DNA of 64,000 nt. Source: Variovorax paradoxus_P. Its GTDB lineage: Bacteria > Pseudomonadota > Gammaproteobacteria > Burkholderiales > Burkholderiaceae_C. Under the pieces are notes generated by a model, which was not told where the DNA came from, did no database searches, and was given only the letters and a program-made list of their open reading frames with translations. Below are positions 8,135 through 18,048 of the stretch, piece by piece (position 1 is the stretch's first letter; the number at the start of each line of letters is the position of its first letter). A program made the translations under genes and the position numbers. The stretch is taken from assembly GCF_050627025.1 (NCBI RefSeq), contig NZ_CP192472.1. One strand, written 5' to 3'.

Positions 8135-8884
8135 ATGATCAAGAACGTTCACGGCAATACCGTCGACCGCATCGGAAGCGACATCGTCGCCGGCCGCTAT
8201 GCGCCTGGCGCGTCGATCCCGCCGGAACCGCTCCTGTGCGAGGAACTCGGCGTAAGCCGCACCGTCATTCGCGAGTCGATCAAGTCGCTGATTGCAAAAG
8301 GGCTCGTTACCAGCGGCCCCAAGGTGGGCACGCGCGTGCAGCCCGCGGACCAATGGAACTGGTTCGATGCCGACGTGATCGTCTGGCAGACCGAAGCGGG
8401 CCTCTCGGCCGAGTTTCTGCGCGACCTTCAAGACCTGCGCCGCGTGGTGGAGCCGGCCGCCGTGGGGCTGGCCGCCGCGCGCGCCACGGCCGAAGACATT
8501 GCCGACATGGAAGACGCCTACGCGGGCATGAAGCGCGCCATCGAGTTTGGCGGCGACTACATCACGCCCGACCTGCGTTTTCACCAAGGGCTTATTCGTT
8601 CCAGCCACAACCGCATGCTGGTGCAGATGAGCCGTGCGTTAGGTGCGCTGCTGCGCACGAGCTTCGAAATATCGACCAGCCGCAAGAACGGCCCCGCCAG
8701 TTCGCTGCCGTTGCACCGCGCGGTGCTCGACGCGGTGATTGCCCGCGACTCGGCGCGTGCAGAAAAAGCCGTGCTTGTGCTGATCGACGGTGCGCGACAC
8801 GACATCGAGCAGGTGCTCGCCTCGCGCAAGAAGCTTCCGCGCATCAGCCGCCCGGCGACCCGCCTCAAGGCGTTCCCGCTTTGA
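8135..8884 (+). CDS. FadR/GntR regulator of the sugar-acid locus (DgoR-like)
   Basis: This 249-residue protein has an N-terminal GntR winged helix (IPPEPLLCEELGVSRTVIRE, about 28-47) and a C-terminal FCD ligand domain. The FCD metal-binding pattern is visible as D-L-R-F-H at about 145-149 and as histidines in SLPLHRAVLDA and DGARHDIEQ. E. coli DgoR has the same layout and is released from DNA by galactonate. It is transcribed away from the dehydratase operon and heads the TRAP operon (45 bp to the next gene). The expected effector is the imported sugar acid or its keto-deoxy product. Confidence 0.88.
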   Translation: MIKNVHGNTVDRIGSDIVAGRYAPGASIPPEPLLCEELGVSRTVIRESIKSLIAKGLVTSGPKVGTRVQPADQWNWFDADVIVWQTEAGLSAEFLRDLQDLRRVVEPAAVGLAAARATAEDIADMEDAYAGMKRAIEFGGDYITPDLRFHQGLIRSSHNRMLVQMSRALGALLRTSFEISTSRKNGPASSLPLHRAVLDAVIARDSARAEKAVLVLIDGARHDIEQVLASRKKLPRISRPATRLKAFPL

Positions 8885-8929
8885 CGCGGCAAATTCCATA
8901 ACAACAGTAAAAGCGACAGGAGATGAGCA

Positions 8930-9475
8930 ATGAGTAGAGCGATCGACGGATTTTTCCGCGTGCTGGAGTTCCTTGTGGTGGTGTGCATGGTGGCCATGGT
9001 CATCATGGTGTTCGGCAACGTGGTGCTGCGCTACGGCTTCAACTCGGGCATTTCAGTGTCCGACGAAATGTCGCGCTATTGCTTCATCTGGCTTACCTAC
9101 ATCGGCGCCATGGTGGCCATGCGCGAAGGCGCGCACCTGGGCGTGGACACTCTCATCAAGCGGCTGCCGCTGGGCGGCAAGAAGTTCTGCTTCTTCCTGA
9201 GCCAGTCGCTCATGCTGTTCTGCAACGTGCTGTTTCTCATGGGCACATACGAAATGCACGAGCTGCAGGTCACCAACATATCGCCTGTGGTGGGCATCTC
9301 GATGATCTGGATCTACGGCATCGGCTATGTGGTCGCCGTGGTCATGGGCATCTTCAACATCGAGAAGCTGTGGCGCCTGTTCCGCGGCAAGGTTCCCGAG
9401 CAAGAGCTCATACAGGTCATGGAATCCGAAGAGCAGGTGCTCGAAGTGTCCGCACACGGCAAGGTGGCCCCATGA
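8930..9475 (+). CDS. TRAP transporter small membrane subunit (DctQ type)
   Basis: This 181-residue protein has four hydrophobic helices and the DctQ-family signature NVVLRYGFNSGISVSDEMSR (about 24-43), followed by WLTYIGAMVAMREGAHLGVD. DctQ pairs with the large DctM subunit in the inner membrane of tripartite ATP-independent transporters, which use a Na+ gradient and a periplasmic binding protein. AGGAG sits about 8 nt before the ATG. The stop overlaps the dctM start by 4 bp. Its context predicts uptake of the sugar acid processed by the flanking dehydratases. Confidence 0.92.
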   Translation: MSRAIDGFFRVLEFLVVVCMVAMVIMVFGNVVLRYGFNSGISVSDEMSRYCFIWLTYIGAMVAMREGAHLGVDTLIKRLPLGGKKFCFFLSQSLMLFCNVLFLMGTYEMHELQVTNISPVVGISMIWIYGIGYVVAVVMGIFNIEKLWRLFRGKVPEQELIQVMESEEQVLEVSAHGKVAP

Positions 9476-10773
9476 CAGTCACCATCTTCATCGTGTCGCT
9501 GCTGGGTGCCATGGCAATAGGCATCCCGATTTCCTATTCGCTGCTGGTGTGCGGCGTTTCGTTGATGGGCTGGCTGGCCGCAACCGGCGGCCTGCCGGCG
9601 TTCGACAGCCAGATCATTGCGCAGCGCTTTGTCGACGGCGCAGACAACTTCCCGCTGCTTGCAGTGCCCTTCTTCCTCTTGGCCGGCGAGTTCATGAACG
9701 CCGGCGGGCTGAGCCGGCGCATCGTCAACCTGGCAATGGCATGGGTAGGCCACTACCGCGGCGGCATGGGGTATGTGGCAGTGGTGGCGGCCATCATCAT
9801 GGCCTCGCTGTCGGGTTCGGCCGTGGCCGACACCGCCGCGCTGGCCGCATTGCTGATTCCCATGATGAAGGCGGCCGGCTACCAGCTGAACCGCTCGGCC
9901 GGGCTCATTGCGGCGGGCGGCATCATCGCGCCGGTCATTCCGCCTTCGATCGGCCTCATTGTGTTTGGCGTGGCCGGCAACGTGTCGATCACCAAGCTCT
10001 TCCTTGCCGGCATCGTGCCCGGCGTGCTGATGGGGCTGGCGGTGGGTATTGCCTGGTGGATCGTCGCCAAGAAGGAAAACGTCAAGTCCGCACCGCGCGT
10101 GGGCTGGGGCGAGCGGCTCAAGGTCACGGCGCAAGGCAGCCTTGCGCTGGCACTGCCCGTCATCATCATCGGCGGCATGAAGTTCGGCATCTTTACGCCG
10201 ACCGAAGCTGCGGTGGTCGCCGCGGTCTACTCGCTGATCGTGGGCCTCTTCGTCTACGGCGAACTGAAGGTCAAGGACCTGTACCGCCTGACCCTCGCCG
10301 CCGGCAAGACAACCGCCGTGGTGATGTTCCTCGTGGCCGCCGCCATGGTGAGCGCATGGCTCATTACGGTGGCCAACATTCCGACTGAAGTGGTGGCGCT
10401 TCTCGAGCCGTTCCTGGGCAACAAGATCCTGCTGATGTTCGTGATGATGGTTCTCATCGTCGTCGTGGGCACCGCGCTCGACTTCACGCCCACGGTGCTC
10501 ATCCTCACGCCGGTGCTGATGCCCGTGGTGCTCAAGGCCGGCATCGACCCGGTGTACTTTGGCGTGCTGTTCATCATGAACAACGCCATCGGCCTCATTA
10601 CGCCGCCCGTGGGCACGGTGCTCAACGTGGTGAGCGGCGTGGCGCGCATCTCCATGGACGATGCGTTCAAGGGCGTGATGCCTTTCTTCATCGCTCACCT
10701 GATTGTGCTTTTCACACTGGTGTTCGTGCCCGAAATCGTGACCGTTCCGCTCCAGTGGTGGATGGGACGCTGA
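9472..10773 (+). CDS. TRAP transporter large permease (DctM type)
   Basis: This 433-residue highly hydrophobic protein has the DctM/SiaM pattern: PLLAVPFFLLAGEFMNAGG (about 59-77), SLSGSAVADTAALAALLIP (about 115-133), GGIIAPVIPPSIGLIVFG (about 147-164) and a C-terminal copy LITPPVGTVLNV. The proline-rich clamshell motifs line the transport path in this family. It overlaps dctQ by 4 bp and is followed 49 bp later by the binding protein, giving a complete Q-M-P TRAP system. The substrate is inferred from the neighbouring sugar-acid genes only. Confidence 0.94.
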   Translation: MTVTIFIVSLLGAMAIGIPISYSLLVCGVSLMGWLAATGGLPAFDSQIIAQRFVDGADNFPLLAVPFFLLAGEFMNAGGLSRRIVNLAMAWVGHYRGGMGYVAVVAAIIMASLSGSAVADTAALAALLIPMMKAAGYQLNRSAGLIAAGGIIAPVIPPSIGLIVFGVAGNVSITKLFLAGIVPGVLMGLAVGIAWWIVAKKENVKSAPRVGWGERLKVTAQGSLALALPVIIIGGMKFGIFTPTEAAVVAAVYSLIVGLFVYGELKVKDLYRLTLAAGKTTAVVMFLVAAAMVSAWLITVANIPTEVVALLEPFLGNKILLMFVMMVLIVVVGTALDFTPTVLILTPVLMPVVLKAGIDPVYFGVLFIMNNAIGLITPPVGTVLNVVSGVARISMDDAFKGVMPFFIAHLIVLFTLVFVPEIVTVPLQWWMGR

Positions 10774-10822
10774 GTTTTTCTGTCAGTTCATTCATCAACA
10801 ACCTCAATCGAAGGAGACAAGC

Positions 10823-11833
10823 ATGTTGTTTCGCAGAACCCTGATGACCGCAGCCCTCGTGGCCGGTGGCCTGCTGGCATCGACCGGTGCCATTGCGCAA
10901 TTTGCCGAACGCACCATCAAGTTCACCAATGGCGTGAACGAAGACCACCCGGTGGGCGTGGGCGTCAAGAAAATGCAGGAAGTGCTTGCCGCCAAGACGG
11001 GCGGCAAGATGAAGATCGCTGCCTTCTGGGGCGGCGCCGCCGGCGGCGACCTGCCGGCCACCCAGGCGCTTCGCGCCGGCACGCAGGAAATGGTGTGCAC
11101 GTCCAGCTCGCCGCTGGTCGGCATCGTGAAGGAACTCGGCGCTTTCGACCTGCCATTCCTTTTTGCCAACGAGAAAGAGGCCGATGCGGTGCTCGACGGC
11201 CCCGCCGGCGAATACTTCAACAAGAAGCTAGAAGCCGCGGGCCTGGTGAACCTGGCCTATTGGGAGAACGGCTTCCGCAATCTCACCAACAGCAAGAAGC
11301 CGGTGGCCAAGGCCGAAGACTTCGAAGGCGTGAAGCTGCGCGTGATGCAGAACAACATCTTCCTGGATTCGTTCAAAACGCTGGGCGCCAACGCCGTGCC
11401 CATGGCCTTCGGCGAAGTGTTCACCGCGCTGGAAACCCGCACCATCGACGGCCAGGAAAACCCCTTCGTGACCATCGAGACCTCGAAGTTCAGCGAAGTG
11501 CAGAAGTACCTCAGCGTGACGCGCCATGCCTACACGCCGTTCCTCATCCTCTACAGCAAGAAGCTGTGGGACCAGCTCAACCCGCAAGAGCAGGCCGTGC
11601 TGCGCGAAGCCGCCAAGGAGGGCCAGAAGGTCCAGCGCGAGGCCAACCGTGCGCTCAACGAAAAGTCGCTCGCCAACCTGCGCAAGACGATGACGGTGAA
11701 CGACGTGTCGCCGGCCGAGCAGAAGCGCATGCTCGAAAAGGTGAAGCCCGTGTACGACAAGAACGTGCCCAACATCGGCGCGGAAGCCGTGGGAGTGGTG
11801 ACCGACGCGCTGAAGAAGGCGCGCGGCGGCTGA
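10823..11833 (+). CDS. TRAP transporter substrate-binding protein (DctP type)
   Basis: This 336-residue periplasmic protein starts with a Sec signal peptide (cleavage after AIAQ or nearby, about residue 26). It has the DctP fold marks: FTNGVNEDHPVGVGVKKMQE, then GVKLRVMQNNIFLDSF, whose arginine binds the ligand carboxylate in this family (about residue 173), then the EVFTALETRTIDGQENP hinge segment. It would deliver an acidic sugar to the DctQM permease just upstream. AAGGAGA precedes the ATG by about 6 nt. A strong intrinsic terminator follows 21 bp after the stop. Confidence 0.93.
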   Translation: MLFRRTLMTAALVAGGLLASTGAIAQFAERTIKFTNGVNEDHPVGVGVKKMQEVLAAKTGGKMKIAAFWGGAAGGDLPATQALRAGTQEMVCTSSSPLVGIVKELGAFDLPFLFANEKEADAVLDGPAGEYFNKKLEAAGLVNLAYWENGFRNLTNSKKPVAKAEDFEGVKLRVMQNNIFLDSFKTLGANAVPMAFGEVFTALETRTIDGQENPFVTIETSKFSEVQKYLSVTRHAYTPFLILYSKKLWDQLNPQEQAVLREAAKEGQKVQREANRALNEKSLANLRKTMTVNDVSPAEQKRMLEKVKPVYDKNVPNIGAEAVGVVTDALKKARGG

Positions 11834-11854
11834 TCGATTCCTGAACTGGTATCG

Positions 11855-11893
11855 GGGCCGCGCAGCGCAAGCTGCCGCGGCCCTTTTTATTTT
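11855..11893 (+). terminator. Intrinsic terminator between dctP and the enolase-family gene
   Basis: GGGCCGCG (11855-11862) pairs with CGCGGCCC (11876-11883), with further CAG/CTG pairing inside, followed by TTTTTATTTT. The U-tract abuts GGAG (11894-11897), the apparent ribosome-binding site of the next gene. Some transcripts should therefore stop before that gene. Confidence 0.8.
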
Positions 11894-11906
11894 GGAGCTA
11901 CCCAAA

Positions 11907-13103
11907 TTGAAGATCACTCAAGTCGAAACCATTCGCCTCGGCGAGTTTCCCAACATTCTGTGGGTGCGCCTGCACACCGACGAGGGCCTGGTGGGCCTTG
12001 GCGAAACCTTCATGGGCGCCGAAGCGGTCGAGGCTTATCTGCATGAATGGGCGGCGCTCAAGCTGCTCGGCACCGATCCGCTGCAGATCGAGGCGCGCAA
12101 CCGCGACATCACCGGCTACCTGGGCTGGCGCGGATCGGGCGTGGAAACGCGCGGCAACTCGGCGGTCGACATTGCGCTCTGGGACCTGTTCGGCAAGGCC
12201 GCCAACATGCCGGTGCACACGGCTCTCGGCGGCAAGAGCCGCGACGCCATTCGCATCTACAACACCTGCGCCGGCTACCAGTACATTCGCAGCGCCACCA
12301 ACCAGACCAGCTCCAACTGGGGGCTGGCCAACAACAACGGGCCCTACGAAGACCTGCAGGGCTTTCTGCACCACGCCGACGAACTGGCCGAATCGCTGCT
12401 GTCCGAAGGCATCACGGCCATGAAGATCTGGCCCTTTGACCCGGCTGCGGAAAAGAGCCACGGCCAGTACATCAGCAACGCCGATCTCGACACCGCGCTG
12501 GAGCCGTTTCGCAAGATCCGCAAGGCCGTGGGCAGCAAGATGGACATCATGGTCGAGTTCCACAGCCTGTGGCGCCTGCCCATGGCGCAAAAGATCGCCC
12601 GCGCGCTGAAGGAGTTCAACACCTTCTGGCATGAAGACGCGATTCGCATGGACAGCCTCGATCTGCTCAAGCAGTACGCGAAGGACTGCGACGCGCTCAT
12701 CTGCGCAAGCGAAACGCTCAGCTACAAATGGGGCTTCAAGGACTACCTGCAGACCGGCGTGGCGGGCGTTGCAATGCTCGACCTGAGCTGGTGCGGCGGT
12801 CTCACCGAAGCCCGCAAGATCGCTGCCATGGCCGACGCATGGCAACTGCCCGTGGCACCGCATGACTGCACCGGGCCCGTGGTCTGGGCCGCCTCGACGC
12901 ACCTGAGCCTGCATGCGCCCAACGCGCTCATCCAGGAGAGCGTGCGTGCCTTCTTTACCGGCTGGTACAAGGAGCTCGTCACGGAGCTGCCGAAGGTCGA
13001 GAACGGAATGATCAGCCTCAACGACAAGCCCGGCCTCGGCCTGGAGTTGCTTCCCGACCTGCACAAACGGGCAGACGCGATGGTGAGGGTTTCCAGGCTC
13101 TGA
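11907..13103 (+). CDS. Enolase-superfamily (mandelate racemase group) sugar-acid dehydratase
   Basis: This 398-residue protein is of the mandelate racemase/muconate lactonising enzyme type. Candidate metal ligands are E217 (IMVEFHS), E243 (WHEDAIR) and E269 (CASETL). A D292/H319 pair (MLDLSW, VAPHDC) and K173 (AMKIWPF) fit the acid-base residues of the family. Most such enzymes dehydrate acid sugars. The TTG at 11907 is chosen because GGAG lies 9 nt upstream and the product starts MKITQVETIRLGE like relatives. A TTG at 11892 would add five residues and lies in the terminator. It may give the locus a second substrate. It is related to, but not clearly, DgoD. Confidence 0.82.
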   Translation: MKITQVETIRLGEFPNILWVRLHTDEGLVGLGETFMGAEAVEAYLHEWAALKLLGTDPLQIEARNRDITGYLGWRGSGVETRGNSAVDIALWDLFGKAANMPVHTALGGKSRDAIRIYNTCAGYQYIRSATNQTSSNWGLANNNGPYEDLQGFLHHADELAESLLSEGITAMKIWPFDPAAEKSHGQYISNADLDTALEPFRKIRKAVGSKMDIMVEFHSLWRLPMAQKIARALKEFNTFWHEDAIRMDSLDLLKQYAKDCDALICASETLSYKWGFKDYLQTGVAGVAMLDLSWCGGLTEARKIAAMADAWQLPVAPHDCTGPVVWAASTHLSLHAPNALIQESVRAFFTGWYKELVTELPKVENGMISLNDKPGLGLELLPDLHKRADAMVRVSRL

Positions 13104-13131
13104 TCGATACGGGCGTTGTTGCGGCTGGCGC

Positions 13132-14145
13132 TCAGTCTGTGCGCAGCCTCAGCAGCGCCCGCACGAAGCCGTGGTCCGAGCGCGAGCGGTCGCGCCCTTC
13201 GTGCAGGTGGTCGTTGAAGTAGTCGACCCGACGCACATCGCCCAGGCTGCGCCTGCTGGCTGCGACGAATTCCTCGCTCACGAAGATCTGGTCGAGCACC
13301 GCCGGAAAGCCCTGGTGGATGTGCGAATAGGCCACGTCCTTCTTGAGCGCCGACTCGCCCTGCATCTCGTAGGCGTTGAATAGCGCTACGTCGCGCGCGG
13401 CCTTGTCGTAGGCCACGTCGGAAGTGGCGGCCACCAGTTGCGTGGTCACGCTGTGCGGCTCGTCGTTGAAGTCGCCCATCACCACCAGCGGTGTGTCGGT
13501 GCCCTGCAGCAGGTCGATCACGATGCAGCGCAACGCAGCCGCCTCGACGCCGCGCATGATGAGCGAGCGCAGCGATGCCATTGCGCCCACCTTGCGGTCC
13601 TCGCGGTCTTCGAGGTGATTGCCATCTGCATCTTGCAGGAACTTCGGGCGCTTGGACTTGAGGTGTGCCGTCAGCACATGCACCTGCTGCCCGTGCTTCA
13701 TGCGCAGCGTGACCAGGAAGGGCGGCCGCTCGAAGCGTGTGTGGGGGCCGAGGCCAGGTACATCGACTCCGAAGCCGGGCGGAAACTCGACAAAAGACTG
13801 CGCATGGTCCACCGCCAGGCGCGTGGCAATGCCTACCCGCGGCGTGCCTTGGGCGCCGTTGTGCGGCGGCGTGTTCTCGGCGCCGGGAGCCGAAACGAAG
13901 TCATAGCGCAGGCCGCTGCGCGCAATGGCGGCCTTCAGCGCGCTCTCGTCCCAAACCTCTTGCACCGCCAGCACGTCGGCATTGAGTGCGTGAAAGCGCT
14001 CGCCGATCCAGCCGACCTTGCGCTCGTATTCACGCTCGTCGTAGGCGTCCTGGTTCTCGTAATACACCCGGTGCGGGTTCGCGAGATTCAGCAGATTGCA
14101 GGTCGCGACGAACAGGGTGGCGTAGTTGGGCGGTATGTACTGCAT
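13132..14145 (-). CDS. Endonuclease/exonuclease/phosphatase family protein
   Basis: This 337-residue protein of the DNase I-like fold shows the family's active-site sequence: NLLNLANP (N near residue 17), ADVLAVQEVWD with the metal-binding Glu (about 55-65), LTAHLKSK (about 158-165), VVMGDFNDEP (about 220-229) and a C-terminal SDHGFV. Members cleave phosphodiesters in nucleic acids, lipids or nucleotides. There is no signal peptide, so it should be cytoplasmic. The specific substrate is not predictable. It lies downstream of the rhlE terminator in the same direction, so it is probably transcribed on its own. Confidence 0.85.
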   Translation of the reverse strand: MQYIPPNYATLFVATCNLLNLANPHRVYYENQDAYDEREYERKVGWIGERFHALNADVLAVQEVWDESALKAAIARSGLRYDFVSAPGAENTPPHNGAQGTPRVGIATRLAVDHAQSFVEFPPGFGVDVPGLGPHTRFERPPFLVTLRMKHGQQVHVLTAHLKSKRPKFLQDADGNHLEDREDRKVGAMASLRSLIMRGVEAAALRCIVIDLLQGTDTPLVVMGDFNDEPHSVTTQLVAATSDVAYDKAARDVALFNAYEMQGESALKKDVAYSHIHQGFPAVLDQIFVSEEFVAASRRSLGDVRRVDYFNDHLHEGRDRSRSDHGFVRALLRLRTD

Positions 14146-14194
14146 GGGTCCCGATTGTGTCGGGCCGGCGTGAAGGGCGCGACGCCCCGACCTG

Positions 14195-14222
14195 AAAAAA
14201 CAAAGGGCACCGAGGTGCCCTT
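14195..14222 (-). terminator. Intrinsic terminator after the RNA helicase gene
   Basis: On the minus strand AAGGGCACC pairs with GGTGCCCTT (14203-14222, 9-bp stem, 2-nt loop as written; in practice a shorter stem with a 4-nt loop), followed by TTGTTTTTT. It lies 38 bp past the helicase stop. Confidence 0.8.
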
Positions 14223-14260
14223 GTTCAATTGCGGGGTAGGTGTTCTACCCGCGCTTCGGC

Positions 14261-16084
14261 TCAGCGGCCGAACGAACGGCCGCCGCCGCCGCCGCCACCA
14301 CCGCCTGAGCGGTTGCCACCGCCGCCGCCGTAGCCGCCGCCACCCGAGCGGCCACCGCCGCCCGAACGGTTGCCGCCATAGCCGCCACCACCGCCGCCGC
14401 CCGAGCGGCCGCCGCGACCGCGGCCACCACCCATGTGGTCGACGCTCGTGCGCAACGGATCCGGCTGGCCGTCGCCACCCGCAACCGCTTCGGCGCGCAG
14501 GTGCGCAACCTGGTTGGCTTGCGTCGGGCTGTGGCTGTTGCCGTGATGGCGCGGTTGGCGCTCGTCATGGGGCAGGTGGTTCTGTTGATGGTGCTGCGGC
14601 GCGTGGTGCGGTGCGCGCGCCGGGCCTTGCGGTCCGCGGCCCTGTGCCGGGCGGGCGCCCTGGCCGCGCGGGCCCTGGCCCTGGCCTTGGCCGCCGCCAT
14701 TGGCGTTACGGCCTTGACCGCCACCCTGGCCGCCGCCGCGGCGTTGACCGCCGCCGTTGCTGCCACCACCGCCAGCGCGTTCGCCGCCGCCCTGGCCGGC
14801 CTTGTTTTCGCGAATGCGTTGCAGCATTTCGGTGCGGGCGGCCTTGGCGGCTGCCTGCATCACGTCGCGGCTCGGCGGACGGCCGGCGCCGCCCCAGATC
14901 GTCTGGCGGCCCATGGCAATGGGCTCTGCGCGCTCGCCGTCTTCAGGGCCGAAGCCTTCGATGAACTGGACCGGAATCGTCTGCTTGGTGAAGCGTTCGA
15001 TTTCCTGCATGAAGCCTTCTTCGTCCAGGCAGACAAAGCTCACGGCTTCGCCGCTGGAACCGGCACGGCCGGTGCGGCCGATGCGGTGCACGTAGTCTTC
15101 GCTGACGTTCGGGATTTCGTAGTTGACGACGTGCGGCAGCTCGTCGATGTCGATGCCGCGAGCCGCGATGTCGGTGGCCACCAGCGCGCGGATGTCACCG
15201 CTCTTGAAGCCGGCCAGCGCCTGCGTGCGGGCGCTCTGGCTCTTGTTGCCATGCAGCGCCATGGCTTCGATGCCGTTCTTGGTAAGGAACTCGGCCACGC
15301 TGTTGGCGCCGAACTTGGTGCGCGTGAACACGAGCACCTGGCTCCACTTGTTCTCGTTGATGATGTGCGCGAGCAGCGCCTTCTTCTTGCCGCGGCCCAC
15401 GGGGTGGATCACCTGGGTGATGCGCTGCACGGTGGTGTTGCGCGGCGTGACCTGGATGCTTTGCGGGTTCTTGAGCAGCGTGGCGGCCAGGTCGCGGATT
15501 TCGTCGCTGAACGTGGCCGAGAACAGCAGGCTCTGCTTTTCCCGGGGCACCAGCGCGAGGATCTTCTTCACGTCGTGAATGAAGCCCATGTCGAGCATGC
15601 GGTCGGCTTCGTCCAGGATCAGCATCTGGACCTGGCTCAGGTCGAGCATGCCTTGCTGCTGCAGGTCGAGCAGGCGGCCGGGGGTGGCCACGAGAATGTC
15701 GACGCCCTTCTTGAGCTTGCTGATTTGCGGGTTCATGCCCACGCCGCCGAAGATCACCGTGGAGTCGAGCTCCAGGTACTTGCCATAGGTGCGGACCGAC
15801 TCTTCGACCTGGGCCGCGAGTTCGCGCGTGGGGGTGAGCACCAGGGCACGAATGCCGATGCCGCCGAACTTGTTGGTGGCGCTGGCACCCAGGCTGAGCT
15901 TGTGCAGCATCGGCAGGGTAAAGGCGGCCGTCTTGCCGGTGCCGGTCTGGGCGCCGCCCAGAAGGTCGTGGCCTTCGAGAACCGCGGGAATGGCTTGCGC
16001 CTGGATGGGGGTGGGGGTGTCGTAACCGTGCTCGTGCACAGCCTTCAAGATGGCGGGAGCCAGCTTCAGTTCGTCAAAATTCAT
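14261..16084 (-). CDS. rhlE: DEAD-box RNA helicase, RhlE type, with long Gly/His/Gln-rich tail
   Basis: This 607-residue ATP-dependent RNA helicase has all core motifs in order: PTPIQAQAIP (Q motif), AQTGTGKT (Walker A), PTRELA, TPGRLLD, DEAD, SAT and HRIGRTGRAG. The core ends near residue 400. The remaining 200 residues are low complexity: a GGG/Q/R segment, a His/Gln segment (HHAPQHHQQNH) and a terminal block of Gly runs split by Arg, Ser and Tyr. RhlE proteins act in ribosome assembly and RNA decay, and RGG-like tails bind RNA and can drive condensation. The start at 16084 is chosen because MNFDELKL is the family start; no clear Shine-Dalgarno is seen. Confidence 0.92.
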   Translation of the reverse strand: MNFDELKLAPAILKAVHEHGYDTPTPIQAQAIPAVLEGHDLLGGAQTGTGKTAAFTLPMLHKLSLGASATNKFGGIGIRALVLTPTRELAAQVEESVRTYGKYLELDSTVIFGGVGMNPQISKLKKGVDILVATPGRLLDLQQQGMLDLSQVQMLILDEADRMLDMGFIHDVKKILALVPREKQSLLFSATFSDEIRDLAATLLKNPQSIQVTPRNTTVQRITQVIHPVGRGKKKALLAHIINENKWSQVLVFTRTKFGANSVAEFLTKNGIEAMALHGNKSQSARTQALAGFKSGDIRALVATDIAARGIDIDELPHVVNYEIPNVSEDYVHRIGRTGRAGSSGEAVSFVCLDEEGFMQEIERFTKQTIPVQFIEGFGPEDGERAEPIAMGRQTIWGGAGRPPSRDVMQAAAKAARTEMLQRIRENKAGQGGGERAGGGGSNGGGQRRGGGQGGGQGRNANGGGQGQGQGPRGQGARPAQGRGPQGPARAPHHAPQHHQQNHLPHDERQPRHHGNSHSPTQANQVAHLRAEAVAGGDGQPDPLRTSVDHMGGGRGRGGRSGGGGGGGYGGNRSGGGGRSGGGGYGGGGGNRSGGGGGGGGGRSFGR

Positions 16085-16384
16085 TGGAAACAATAAGCGC
16101 CATACACGGCGCAGTGGCATCGGCCCGCTTGGCGTCTTTTGGTAACGCCGAGCCAGTCAAGGCAGATGAAGGTCAGGGGTGGGAGCCGGAAAGTCCGCCC
16201 TCGCAAAAGGGTTGGAAAGGGCTTTCTTCGTCCCCGGCAGAGAGCCGGTGTTGCGGGCAACTGGACCCGGCAACGGTGCCAATTGTCGCATGAGTCGATA
16301 ATCGGTGGTTTGCCGCGTCCGAAAGCTTCTTCGGGCGCCCGCACTTTCCGCCCAATTTCCGCTACCCAAGGTAACTATCTACAG
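16085..16384. other. 300-bp divergent leader between rhlE and ettA
   Basis: No convincing gene is seen here. The region must hold the promoters of the divergent rhlE and ettA genes. It contains a small hairpin CCGGC-AGAGA-GCCGG at 16234-16248 and other G/C-rich dyads. The length suggests a long 5' leader for at least one gene. Open frames on both strands lack family features and are disregarded. Confidence 0.5.
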
Positions 16385-18046
<1,662 letters not shown>

Positions 18047-18048
18047 CC

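Noticed and set aside
9325..10698. Long minus-strand frame opposite dctM
   Set aside because: Extreme His content without any domain; shadow of a hydrophobic protein gene.
14264..14440. Short-period repeats resembling a CRISPR or tandem array
   Set aside because: They encode the glycine-rich tail of the helicase in frame; unit length is not constant and there are no spacers.
16085..16384. Possible riboswitch or small RNA between rhlE and ettA
   Set aside because: Small hairpins exist, but I could not match any known RNA family by eye.
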